NCBI GenBank assembly: GCA_030679955.1
Contig: JAUXSF010000036.1
Coordinates: forward strand, 62,001-126,000
From: Chlamydiales bacterium
GTDB taxonomy: Bacteria > Chlamydiota > Chlamydiia > Chlamydiales > JAJFMA01
Direction of reading: 5' to 3'
DNA length: 64,000 nucleotides
Made by a program: the position numbers and the translations under genes. Of this stretch, positions 44,573 to 52,759 are shown piece after piece. Each line of letters begins with the position of its first letter. Position 1 is the stretch's first letter. The notes beneath the pieces are model-generated. The model saw only the letters and a program-made list of their open reading frames with translations, did not search any database and was not told the origin of the DNA.

Positions 44573-45424
44573 ATGCCACTCATAGTAGAAAAAATCACTG
44601 CTGCAAATCAAGAGGAAGCCACCTCTTTTCTTTTGCGGTATGAAGACACTGCTGTATTCCTGCTTGGCAACCTAGCTGAGCATGGTCCTAGGTTATGTTC
44701 ACACGTAAATTCTGGAAATTTCAAACTAATACGTCAAAATGATAAGGTCGTTTCTGTCTTCTGTTTAACTCGCAGAGGAAATTTACTCATACAATCAAGC
44801 TTGACTCATTCCATATTTGAGTATGTCATAGCTAGCTGTAAAGAAGAACCTAATGTAATACGAGGAGGCATCGGGGAGTGGGATGTTGCTAAAGAATTCT
44901 GGCTATATCTTAAAAATCATGAGATCATCAAAAAAGATAATTTCCACTCTAAGCAAATCAACTACGCACTCAATTTAGATAATTTGCCAAGCCATGCCAG
45001 TAAAGACGTCAGATTTCTTGAAGCTAGTGACTATCCGACATGGAAAGCCCTTCGAATAAATTATATGTTCGAGCAAGAGCTACCCAACGATCTTTCTGAT
45101 GAAGAGATGTATGACCAATTCGTTGGGAAATGCGAACGATTAATGATTTGGGGATTATTCGTAGATTGTCAGCCGGTGTCTGTAGCAGAACTAAATGCTA
45201 AGACAAATTCGATCGCTACGGTTGGTGGTGTATATACATCACCAAAATTCAGAAGAAAGGGTTTGGCTAAAACGCTGATGAAAGGTCTTATTTTCGATTG
45301 TCAAACTAAGTTATGCCTTCATAAACTTATTATTATCACGGGAGAAAACGAAAATGAACCCGCTCAGAAACTCTACGAGTCTCTTGGTTGTTACAGAGCC
45401 GGGTACATGGCTCTTGGAGAGTAG
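44573..45424 (+). CDS. GNAT-family N-acetyltransferase
   Basis: The 283-residue protein has a C-terminal GNAT domain: G-G-V-Y-T-S-P-K-F-R-R-K-G-L-A-K-T-L (acetyl-CoA loop R-x-x-G-x-A, residue about 224) and G-E-N-E-N-E-P-A-Q-K-L-Y-E-S-L-G-C, the usual last strand and helix. The N-terminal half is a degenerate second GNAT-like lobe. The substrate is unknown. It starts 27 bases after tRNA-Pro and is the first gene of an accessory block that ends with a tRNA-Pro remnant. Confidence 0.87.
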   Translation: MPLIVEKITAANQEEATSFLLRYEDTAVFLLGNLAEHGPRLCSHVNSGNFKLIRQNDKVVSVFCLTRRGNLLIQSSLTHSIFEYVIASCKEEPNVIRGGIGEWDVAKEFWLYLKNHEIIKKDNFHSKQINYALNLDNLPSHASKDVRFLEASDYPTWKALRINYMFEQELPNDLSDEEMYDQFVGKCERLMIWGLFVDCQPVSVAELNAKTNSIATVGGVYTSPKFRRKGLAKTLMKGLIFDCQTKLCLHKLIIITGENENEPAQKLYESLGCYRAGYMALGE

Positions 45425-45723
45425 ATTAATATCGAAAATATCCTTCCGCTCAGCTATCATGCATAACCTGTTAAGTTCTACCCTTTTTACTAACTTATTA
45501 ACCAGCAAGTTTATGATATAAGGAGTCGGCGCCCAGCCAACTGTGTCTATTTCCCTCATTGGCCCCATTGGGCAGTTCTTCTACATCCTTATTCAATGCT
45601 TTCAATCTCGCAAAAAAGCCGCAATGGTTTATTATACAAAAACATTACATTCTACACAAACAATACTAATTAAACTGCAACCATGTTACAATTTTAATAA
45701 GCAAGCAAGAACAAGGTACTCAC

Positions 45724-47421
45724 ATGAACTCATTTAATAATTTTATTAGCAATCAATCAAAAAATTGGTTTTCACACCCAAAAGAAGCAGAAAAAACCGC
45801 AGAGCAGCCTCAAATTGTAGACCCTCAATCAGTTAAATCCATGACATCTGACGAACTAGCCTCCTTTGCAAACACGACTATATCCCCACTTAACATCCCA
45901 CAGGAGTTCTCATCCTCGCCAGACCTCCTTGTTACTCAACTCACACCCTTAACTCCTTTGGTAGGATTGACGGGCGCCTTTACGAAAAGTTTATCCGACG
46001 CTGTGTCTCCATTTGGAGATCAGCCGAAGCTAGAAGATAGTCTTGAAGCCACGAATCATTTAGCTTCGACACCCAACGCCATTCAGAATGATCTCTCTAT
46101 AATAGACGATGATTTTGTTATCATACCCAACTTAGATGATCAGCATAAATTGGAAGAGGTTCATAACCAAGTACATCGCTCATTTTTAGGTTTGAATAAA
46201 ATACGCCAGGGTGAACAGATGCATTTTTCCACCAACTGGAAAACCTTTATCCCAACAGCAAGAGGGCTGGATCAAAACGCAGTATATGGCTTAGGTAGAT
46301 TCGTCACAGGGTTAACAAAGATGGTAAAAGGACAAAGCACTGACGCTACCATTGAGCAGCTAGAGACGACCAAAGTAGATTTTATGGAGCTGCTTTGGTT
46401 GTCCAAAAGCGCTCTTCAAGGCCCACAACTTTTCCGCCGTTTAGTCGAAATAGGTCGAGACCTTAACAGCGCCATTGTTGGTGAGGACGGTGTAAGCGGT
46501 TTACAAGGATTTGCCGACTGGGTGAAAAACAATAATAAGATGATTATAAGAAATAAAACATCTGTAGAAGCTGGCGCATACATACAAACAGAAATTATTC
46601 AGGCTATGAAAGAGGCAGTCTATGCTGAACTGGAAAGCGCCCACTCGCTATTGTCCGAAAAAGAGCAAAAGTGGAGCAGTAACCTAGATAACCGAATGAT
46701 GTGCGAGTATTTGTGTGATACTCAAGAACGCCCGGACTTCCTCCCTTACTGTCCAGAGCTCGAGTATACTGAAGCTGAATGGAAACACGCCATGGCGTTA
46801 AGTCTACAGGAATCCCTCTCTGATCCAGGATTGTTAGCCTATTATGGTAAATTTCAGGGTGGGAAGCTCCTAACAGAAGCTAATGTATTAAGAGGTAAGT
46901 GGGAATGGTACAACGATATTCCAACCTCTCTTGACGAACACGCTCCTAAAATCGTGCTTTCAGCTATTCCGAAACAAAATCAAGTAAAACTTTTAGTTGA
47001 AGAAGGTGTTAGGGCTATTATCAGCGTCACAGAACCATATGAGGTTAATGCCCCTGGTATGGCCTCTCCAAACTCCTGGAAAGAAGAAAATATCGACCAG
47101 CTTTTAGTTAGCGCAACAGACTTTCGCAGTATGCCAATGGTGGATTTACTACGAATAGCCGCCTTTATTAAACGTTGCGTGGACAAAGGCGATAAACCCT
47201 TAATTCACTGTAAAGCGGGAAGAGGTCGAAGTCTAGCAGGTCTAATGGCCTACTTGATGATTTTTGAGGGCTTCAGTGCAGCAGGCGCAATGAAACACGT
47301 ACAAGTATACCGACAACAAGCACAATTAAAGGAAAAAGATGCTAAATGGGAATCCATGGAACATCTTGAAAAACTCTTAAACGGTGATTCAAAACTTTTT
47401 ATCCAGAGCCAAGAAGCTTAA
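45724..47421 (+). CDS. PTPMT1-like dual-specificity phosphatase with a large novel N-terminus
   Basis: Residues about 375-565 resemble the PTPMT1 branch of dual-specificity phosphatases: L-S-A-I-P, G-V-R-A-I-I-S-V-T-E-P-Y-E, the general acid D466, and the P-loop H-C496-K-A-G-R-G-R502-S. PTPMT1-type enzymes act on phosphatidylglycerophosphate or phosphoinositides. The first about 370 residues match nothing I know; residues 1-150 are low complexity (Ser/Thr/Pro/Asn), the middle is helical. There is no Sec signal; M-N-S-F-N-N-F-I-S-N-Q-S at the N-terminus is polar as in type III substrates, but this is inference. It lies 300 bases after the GNAT gene. Confidence 0.85.
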   Translation: MNSFNNFISNQSKNWFSHPKEAEKTAEQPQIVDPQSVKSMTSDELASFANTTISPLNIPQEFSSSPDLLVTQLTPLTPLVGLTGAFTKSLSDAVSPFGDQPKLEDSLEATNHLASTPNAIQNDLSIIDDDFVIIPNLDDQHKLEEVHNQVHRSFLGLNKIRQGEQMHFSTNWKTFIPTARGLDQNAVYGLGRFVTGLTKMVKGQSTDATIEQLETTKVDFMELLWLSKSALQGPQLFRRLVEIGRDLNSAIVGEDGVSGLQGFADWVKNNNKMIIRNKTSVEAGAYIQTEIIQAMKEAVYAELESAHSLLSEKEQKWSSNLDNRMMCEYLCDTQERPDFLPYCPELEYTEAEWKHAMALSLQESLSDPGLLAYYGKFQGGKLLTEANVLRGKWEWYNDIPTSLDEHAPKIVLSAIPKQNQVKLLVEEGVRAIISVTEPYEVNAPGMASPNSWKEENIDQLLVSATDFRSMPMVDLLRIAAFIKRCVDKGDKPLIHCKAGRGRSLAGLMAYLMIFEGFSAAGAMKHVQVYRQQAQLKEKDAKWESMEHLEKLLNGDSKLFIQSQEA

Positions 47422-47593
47422 TAACTGCATTTTATATGAAATGCCGAGCCTTGTGTAGGTGCTCTGGAGCCATTATCAAGTTAAGGTATCACTGACGTTA
47501 TTTGTGAAGGCCCGCACAAAGATACAAGGTGGGTTTTGGAAAGATAGATGCGCAGGATAGATAAAAAGAGGAAGAAATTGGCTAGTTCATATT

Positions 47594-47661
47594 CGAGATT
47601 AGCGCAGCATGGCTAGCGCTCTTGCAAGGATCGTGGGCTCAAGCTCTTTCCTCTTGATTCT
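47594..47661 (+). pseudogene. Eroded tRNA-Pro copy
   Basis: The sequence aligns with tRNA-Pro (44471-44545) and its 3' flank: TAGCGCAGC-TGGCTAGCGC and CTTGCA match almost exactly; about nine bases spanning the anticodon loop's 3' side are lost; AGG.TCGT.GG.TC then follows with several changes, ending with the flank GATTCT shared by both loci. The T-stem no longer pairs, so it is dead. The surrounding 47422-47802 spacer has no other gene. Confidence 0.7.
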
Positions 47662-47802
47662 GTTTCTTAGAATATCTGTCAAACCAGCCCAAGCCGAAAA
47701 ATTGCATGACCGGCGGCGCCTCTTTGATCTATTTATCTAGTCTATACACTCTTTGAATCAGGTCGCTCTTGCTCCCAACAACCCGCACCTTTAACTCATA
47801 GC

Positions 47803-48051
47803 ATGCCATCAGCGGTATATTATCCTCAAGGTATGCCAAGCTCTACCCCACACTCTTTAAATGCACCAACAGGCTTTAACTACTTTCAACAATCTCCTCC
47901 AAATTATGCACCAGAGAATACATACCCATATTCTGTGAGCCCCTTATTCTCTCCAGTCCAAGCCCTAGTCCTCTTTATGCTTGGACTTCGCCAGAACAGC
48001 TCCTGTATTCTGAAAGGGTGAGGCACCGTATTCGTATTAATCATTGTCAAT
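47803..48051 (+). pseudogene. Frameshifted relative of the Pro/Gln-rich protein at 48138
   Basis: One frame gives F-N-Y-F-Q-Q-S-P-P-N-Y-A-P-E, like N-Y-F-Q-Q-P-P-P-Q-Q in the next gene, and then stops at 48019-48021. A second frame from about 47970 reads L-Y-A-W-T-S-P-E-Q-L-L-Y-S-E-R-V-R, which resembles W-Q-L-S-P-A-V-Y-Q-K-L-S-F-E of the neighbour, ending at 48051. A frameshift between them is the simplest reading. No good ribosome site is visible. Confidence 0.5.
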
Positions 48052-48137
48052 AAGCGAACAAAAATAATATTGTATTTAATTAAAAACAACGATATGATAA
48101 ACAATCAAACACAAAACAACAAAAACACGGTAATAAA

Positions 48138-48572
48138 ATGCAATTTTTTAATTATTTGTTCCCAAAAGAAACAAAACCTAATAATGTTGATTTTTTTAGA
48201 CTCCCACCACCAAATACCCCTCCTTCTCCTCCCGCTGTCAACGTAAACATGGCCAACTATTTTCAGCAACCGCCCCCACAGCAAAATGTACCCCCTTCAA
48301 CCCCTACAGCCGTCCACTACGCTCAATCCAACTTGTATAATTTCTCACTCCCGGTAGTATCCAATCTATATACCCCTTGCAACCAAACGATAATTTTAAC
48401 GGCTGAAGAAGAGACGGAACATCAAACACTAGTTAATTTGATGGAATACAAAATTGCGGGGAGCTGGCAGCTATCTCCTGCGGTGTATCAAAAGCTCAGC
48501 TTTGAAGGGGTTTCAAGTACATATGAACTCAGAGAGATCTCAAACAGACTATATCTAAACTATAAAATCTAG
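48138..48572 (+). CDS. Pro/Gln-rich small protein of unknown function
   Basis: The 144-residue protein starts M-Q-F-F-N-Y-L-F-P-K-E, has a Pro-rich stretch from residue about 25 to 60 (P-P-P-N-T-P-P-S-P-P-A), and a helical C-terminus (T-A-E-E-E-T-E-H-Q-T-L-V-N-L-M-E). No signal peptide or membrane segment is present. The upstream region is AT-rich with weak ribosome-site signal. A strong terminator follows. I infer an accessory, possibly secreted protein, but nothing proves this. Confidence 0.65.
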   Translation: MQFFNYLFPKETKPNNVDFFRLPPPNTPPSPPAVNVNMANYFQQPPPQQNVPPSTPTAVHYAQSNLYNFSLPVVSNLYTPCNQTIILTAEEETEHQTLVNLMEYKIAGSWQLSPAVYQKLSFEGVSSTYELREISNRLYLNYKI

Positions 48573-48582
48573 ATCACTTTTC

Positions 48583-48615
48583 GGCGCAGATTGTGATGAT
48601 TTGCGCCTTTTTTTT
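48583..48615 (+). terminator. Rho-independent terminator
   Basis: GGCGCA / TGCGCC stem (48583-48588 and 48602-48607) followed by eight T's, 11 bases after the stop of the Pro/Gln-rich gene. Confidence 0.85.
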
Positions 48616-48825
48616 AATAGCTTCTCGCCTACCTTATGTCGATTCGAAACAAGTAGCAGTTATTGGATTGCATTTACGGACATTTTGATCCTCCTTCTGC
48701 AAACCTAGTGTAGCCTATTCAGACGAAAACAACGAGCTTGGATGCTACACCGAACTATCCGAACGAAGTCTTCTCGTGAAGGAAGCGGCGAGCGCCATTG
48801 AGTTGACACGCCCGCCAAATTTAAA

Positions 48826-49140
48826 CTAAGGCCTTTGAGGCTGTAGCCACTCAGGCTGATAAACCTTTAAAGCGCTCCAACTAGCAAAAGTCAATAGCAT
48901 CGCAATTAAAGGCGTCTTACCATTGGACATTTCTGCATAAGCGACAGCCCAAACTGCAGACGTCGCCAACGTTATGACCCCACCAGTCACTGCCGTTGAA
49001 ACCCTCTTACTTTCCTCTACTCTCAAAGGATTTTGGCGATAATTCCAAATGGCCACACCTGTTGCTACAGCGAGAGCTATGCCGGTGCCAACAGCCCCAA
49101 CAACCACGAGTTCTGGTTTTATGTCATTTAGACTAACCAT
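48826..49140 (-). CDS. Small membrane protein of unknown function
   Basis: From ATG 49140 (GGAAAG nine bases upstream) the product has 104 residues with three hydrophobic helices (V-V-V-G-A-V-G-T-G-I-A-L-A-V, G-G-V-I-T-L-A-T-S-A-V-W-A-V and L-I-A-M-L-L-T-F-A-S-W). The frame is open to 49203, but that longer start is less supported. I do not recognise a family. It stands alone. Confidence 0.62.
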   Translation of the reverse strand: MVSLNDIKPELVVVGAVGTGIALAVATGVAIWNYRQNPLRVEESKRVSTAVTGGVITLATSAVWAVAYAEMSNGKTPLIAMLLTFASWSALKVYQPEWLQPQRP

Positions 49141-49268
49141 AATATCTTTCCGTTTAAATTTTAAAAGCCAACTGAACGATAATAGAATAGCACGTTTATT
49201 CATTGTTGATCAACGCAAAACCTGAATGTTAAATTTTATCATTGGAATTGACCAGAAATTTTATTTAG

Positions 49269-49380
49269 TTGGTGCCAGGAAAGAGTACGTAAAGAGTGGC
49301 GGGTGCAATATGCCATCCGGCTTCAAGCAAAGCGTCGCAACCGGACTGAAAAGCCTTCCACCCACAGCTTATTAAATCAG
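49269..49380. repeat. Duplicate of the 3' end of the RNA methyltransferase gene
   Basis: This stretch repeats 49494-49606, the last part of the methyltransferase gene plus flank, with roughly five in six bases identical over about 112 bases. On the minus strand it still encodes part of the C-terminal W-x-I-A-x-x-x-L-x-V-L-F-P-x-T-N segment. It is a remnant of a partial tandem duplication or of a second related gene. Confidence 0.75.
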
Positions 49381-49458
49381 CCTCCAGACCCTTATGTCGA
49401 CCATTTCGAGTACATTCTCGAAATAGTCGTCAAGTATGTGGAGATGGCCATAGCAATT

Positions 49459-50598
49459 TTATCTCTGGAAACTGATGAGGAGTTCGATCTGATTGGTGCC
49501 GGGGAAGAGTACGTAAAGAGTGGCGGATGCAATCTGCCATCCAGCTTCGAGCAAGGCATCGCAATCGGACTGAAAAGCCCTCCACCCACAACTTACATAG
49601 ATCAGCTGTTTCAGTGTCGATTGTGGCTTTATAAGAACCTTTAATAAAGCTGGGTCGATTCCCTTACGCGGCGGATCGACAATCACGACATCGGCATTGG
49701 GAATCCAATCCATACACTGATTCGCCGAGGCTGTTCTAAAGGTTACCTGTTCTTGGAGTGAGGCCGGTAGCTTCTCTATTGATCTATGAAAACAAGCCTC
49801 AGAGGTGGGGTTCAGCTCACAACAATTAAGTTGAACACCATTGGAGAGTAGGTTTAGGCCTATCGTGCCTGCTCCACAATAGAACTCTACGACTCGACTA
49901 TTATCGGGAACGAGTGTCTGTATCTGCTGAAGAATCTGGTCGAAAAGATCAAGATTAGCCTGAGCAAAAGAGGCTGGCATAAAGGCTATTTGGACATCTC
50001 CGACCTTTTCCCATAACCACTCCTCTCCCATGATCAGCTGCCATTCTTGGCCAAATATGACATTATCTCTGCTAGGGTTAGCGTTAATCCATATAGAATG
50101 CCACAGATTACTAGAGGTATCACCTAGCTCGCGCCAACGCCCAATTGCTGTCTCATCTATAGTTCTTGTATTTAGGACTAGAGAAGCTTGAACGAGGCCT
50201 GTAGACCGCTGAACAACAAACTGGACGTACCTAAGCTCCCCATCGCCAGTGTGTTCATTATAGGGTTCTATCTGGTGCGTCCTAATAAATGCGCGAAGTA
50301 TATCGGCTGCTATATTGATTTTTGGATGATGCACCTGACAGTGCGGAATATCCAATGCCTCATGGGATCTCTCTTTAAAAAGACCTACGAGAGGGTTTTG
50401 TGCTGTGCCGCGCACAGCCAACTTAGCACGGCAGCGCCAACCATTAGCAGCTCCTGCAACTACTTCTAGAGCCGTATATTCGCGAGCTAGAAAGTAGTTT
50501 TGCACCTCTTCAATTACCGGTGGCCGATCGACATGAAGACTTAATAGGCACCCGGAACACTCATGGAAGTGAGGACAAGCTATCAAACTACGATTCAT
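49459..50598 (-). CDS. RNA (uracil-5-)-methyltransferase, TrmA/RlmD family
   Basis: The family methylates C5 of uracil in 23S rRNA or tRNA using SAM; members are cytosolic. The 379-residue protein has an N-terminal Fe-S site (C-P-H-F-H-E-C-S-G-C), the SAM fold V-E-F-Y-C-G-A-G-T-I-G, the D-P-P-R-K-G motif and the catalytic Cys in Y-V-S-C-G. The usual TRAM domain is missing. Which uridine is the target cannot be judged. The gene is divergent from the GlmU-like gene across a DnaA-box-rich spacer. Confidence 0.9.
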   Translation of the reverse strand: MNRSLIACPHFHECSGCLLSLHVDRPPVIEEVQNYFLAREYTALEVVAGAANGWRCRAKLAVRGTAQNPLVGLFKERSHEALDIPHCQVHHPKINIAADILRAFIRTHQIEPYNEHTGDGELRYVQFVVQRSTGLVQASLVLNTRTIDETAIGRWRELGDTSSNLWHSIWINANPSRDNVIFGQEWQLIMGEEWLWEKVGDVQIAFMPASFAQANLDLFDQILQQIQTLVPDNSRVVEFYCGAGTIGLNLLSNGVQLNCCELNPTSEACFHRSIEKLPASLQEQVTFRTASANQCMDWIPNADVVIVDPPRKGIDPALLKVLIKPQSTLKQLIYVSCGWRAFQSDCDALLEAGWQIASATLYVLFPGTNQIELLISFQR

Positions 50599-50676
50599 TA
50601 TTTTACCCAGACAGGTTCACTTGTAAGTATCAGATAACCAAAGGTTAACACCAAGCCCAAAATGTTAGGCGTTCAC

Positions 50677-50788
50677 TGTTGACAAGTCCACACATTTCGT
50701 TGTCTATAACCTGATCATAACTTTGTTAACAGCTGTCCATTGTTGATAAGTGGGTAGCTATCATCCACCCACGAACATGTTATCGACA
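50677..50788. other. Candidate DnaA-box cluster (possible oriC)
   Basis: Four 9-mers close to TTATCCACA lie in the divergent spacer: TTGTCAACA (50677-50685, minus; 2 mismatches), TTATAGACA (50701-50709, minus; 2), TTATCAACA (50741-50749, minus; 1) and TTATCGACA (50780-50788, plus; 1). TTTGTTAACA at 50722 is a weaker site between them. An AT-rich purine run (TAATAAGAAGAAGAATA) follows at 50837. Spacing between the first sites is 19-24 bases. Confidence 0.5.
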
Positions 50789-50951
50789 AAGTTTTCTCCT
50801 GGGATTTAGGCTTGGTTGCGAACATTTCCCCAGCCTAATAAGAAGAAGAATATCTACTAAAGAACTCTCTTTATCTTAAGAAGAAAGGTGTTGAAACAAT
50901 TGCCAAGAGCAGGGTAAAACCTAGCGTCAAATACAAATCTTCGAGTTGCTT

Positions 50952-51665
50952 ATGGACTTTTCACCTTCAGCCTTCTTCGATCTCAGCAAATATGCCCATT
51001 CAGGGTTATTTGAGGGATGCGAATACGTTTGGGAAGCATTGTCAAGGCTATCACAATACCTGAAAAGTCAACAGCTAGGCAAGATCGAAGTGGAGGTGCC
51101 GGCAGGCGTTGTTATCGTCAATCCGGAATTGGTCTCCATCGCGAAGGGATGTCGCTTAGAACCAGGGGCTTACATTCAAGGTCCGTGCATCATCGGGGAG
51201 AACACTGAAGTGCGGCAAGCGGCGTATATCCGCGGCAACGTGATTGTGGGGCGTTCTTGCGTTGTGGGCCATGCCACAGAGATGAAACATGCTGTTTTCC
51301 TAGATGGTACTCATGCTGGCCATTTCGCTTACGTTGGAGACTCCATTTTGGGTAACGACGTTAACCTTGGCGCTGGTGTGAAGTGTGCCAATGTACGTTT
51401 GGACCGTTGTGAGGTATCTGTAAGGGGCGATCACCAAAAACACATGACAGGCCTCAAAAAGTTCGGTGCGATAATCGGCGATTTCTGTCAGCTTGGTTGT
51501 AATTCTGTTTTGAATCCCGGCACCATTATGGGTAAAGATGTTGCATGTGCCCCATGTGTGGCTGTGGGTGGTGTGATACCAGCAAAACATCGCATTGTCG
51601 ATCGCAATGCATTGAGCATCGTGCCGTTTGATGGTGTAGAGGCGTTCCTTCCAAAAAAACGTTAA
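50952..51665 (+). CDS. Short GlmU-like left-handed beta-helix protein
   Basis: The 238-residue protein corresponds to chlamydial CT629, annotated glmU although it lacks the N-terminal nucleotidyltransferase domain. The hexapeptide repeats of a left-handed beta-helix fill residues about 60-200 (G-P-C-I-I-G, A-A-Y-I-R-G-N-V-I-V-G, G-D-S-I-L-G-N-D-V-N-L-G-A-G). G-D-H-Q-K-H and N-P-G-T-I-M-G resemble the acetyltransferase end of GlmU. ATG 50952 is chosen because GAG precedes it; the frame opens at TTG 50946. It is 15 bases before ispA, so one operon is likely. Confidence 0.85.
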   Translation: MDFSPSAFFDLSKYAHSGLFEGCEYVWEALSRLSQYLKSQQLGKIEVEVPAGVVIVNPELVSIAKGCRLEPGAYIQGPCIIGENTEVRQAAYIRGNVIVGRSCVVGHATEMKHAVFLDGTHAGHFAYVGDSILGNDVNLGAGVKCANVRLDRCEVSVRGDHQKHMTGLKKFGAIIGDFCQLGCNSVLNPGTIMGKDVACAPCVAVGGVIPAKHRIVDRNALSIVPFDGVEAFLPKKR

Positions 51666-51679
51666 TAGCAAGGCAAGAT

Positions 51680-52546
51680 ATGAAGCTCGCGCAATCCCAA
51701 CAAGATCTTTTGCGAAAACTGCAAACATGCGTTGATGCTAAGGTTGAGAGCTATTTGGCTGGTTTAGGCGATACAACGGACCTGGGAAAAGCCACAGCTC
51801 ATGCTCTTGTCGGTGGCAAGCGTTTTCGTCCTGCTCTTGTTTTGTTGATAGCCGATGCTTTAGGGCGTGGTGCGGATCCAACGCCCGCTGCTTTAGCGAT
51901 AGAGTTCTTTCATACAGCATCGTTGGTAGCTGATGATTTGCCATGCATGGACAATGATGATGAGCGTCGCGGCAAGCCTTCCGTTCACGTTCTCTATGGC
52001 GAAGCGGTGGCGTTGCTGGTGACCTATGCTTTGATTGCCGAGGGATACCGCTGTTTGACGCAGCGCGGACCTTTGGTCAGTGACAGAGCGTGTCTTGTCG
52101 CTATCGAGAATGTTACACGAAATACGGGTCTACAAGGCGCTACAGGCGGTCAATTCATTGACCTGTTCCCTCCTGATGTATCTCCTCAAACACTTCAAGA
52201 AGTTATCCATAAGAAGACTGTTTCGTTATTTGAGATTGCCTTTGTATTAGGTTGGATTTATGGCGGCGGCGATGTCGATAGTTTGGAAAAGGTGCAGCAA
52301 GCAGCCTGGCATTACGGCATGGCATTTCAAATAGCTGACGATTTTGAAGATGAAGCCCAAGACGCTGCTCATGGGTGCCAAGTGAACCTAGCTCTGTCTT
52401 TGGGTCGGGAAGTGGCGCATACGCGATTTATGGAAGAAATAGAGGCTTTCCGCAAGACGCTTCAAGACTTAGCGATCGCATCAGAGCCAATGTTGGCGTT
52501 GGCCGACTCTCTTGTTCATAAAGTCGATGCTCTAACGAATGAGTAG
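51680..52546 (+). CDS. ispA: Polyprenyl (farnesyl/geranylgeranyl) diphosphate synthase
   Basis: Condenses isopentenyl diphosphate with allylic diphosphates for isoprenoid synthesis. The 288-residue protein has both Asp-rich motifs, D-D-L-P-C-M-D-N-D-D (first) and D-D-F-E-D-E (second), and G-G-K-R-F-R-P at about residue 40. Chain length cannot be set from the sequence. It follows the GlmU-like gene by 14 bases, as in Chlamydia (CT629-CT628). Confidence 0.95.
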   Translation: MKLAQSQQDLLRKLQTCVDAKVESYLAGLGDTTDLGKATAHALVGGKRFRPALVLLIADALGRGADPTPAALAIEFFHTASLVADDLPCMDNDDERRGKPSVHVLYGEAVALLVTYALIAEGYRCLTQRGPLVSDRACLVAIENVTRNTGLQGATGGQFIDLFPPDVSPQTLQEVIHKKTVSLFEIAFVLGWIYGGGDVDSLEKVQQAAWHYGMAFQIADDFEDEAQDAAHGCQVNLALSLGREVAHTRFMEEIEAFRKTLQDLAIASEPMLALADSLVHKVDALTNE

Positions 52547-52551
52547 ATGGC

Positions 52552-52657
52552 GCTCTGCTTCCGCAGAGCAATTTATTTAATATACCTCTTCCCAGGGTTG
52601 CGTCGTCCTGCGGACTCCTTACCCTGGGCTATTAGGAGGCTCAGCGCTTCCGCGCTG
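52552..52657. repeat. Three hairpins with CTTCCG / CCCAGGG arms
   Basis: GCTCTGC-TTCC-GCAGAGC (52552-52569), CCCAGGGT ... ACCCTGGG (52591-52628) and CAGCGC-TTCC-GCGCTG (52642-52657) follow the ispA stop. The TTCC loop closed by a C-G pair recurs at 25411, and CCCAGGG at 7339. Confidence 0.75.
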
Positions 52658-52724
52658 AAAACAAGGTTGATGCCAAAAGGGAAAAAAATAAGACCCGATG
52701 GGCTGTATTTCCAAGGAGTTCCTT

Positions 52725-52757
52725 GTCCATATCGTCCATCGGGTCCATATCGTCCAT
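52725..52757. repeat. GGAC nonamer array, locus 3
   Basis: GTCC at 52725, 52734, 52743 and 52752 is spaced exactly nine bases and ends 3 bases before the recA stop region (52760). Confidence 0.75.
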
Positions 52758-52759
52758 TA

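Noticed and set aside
49303-49644. 113-codon plus-strand frame across both copies of the duplicated methyltransferase end
   Set aside because: Largely antisense to the methyltransferase gene and its duplicate; no ribosome site or family match.
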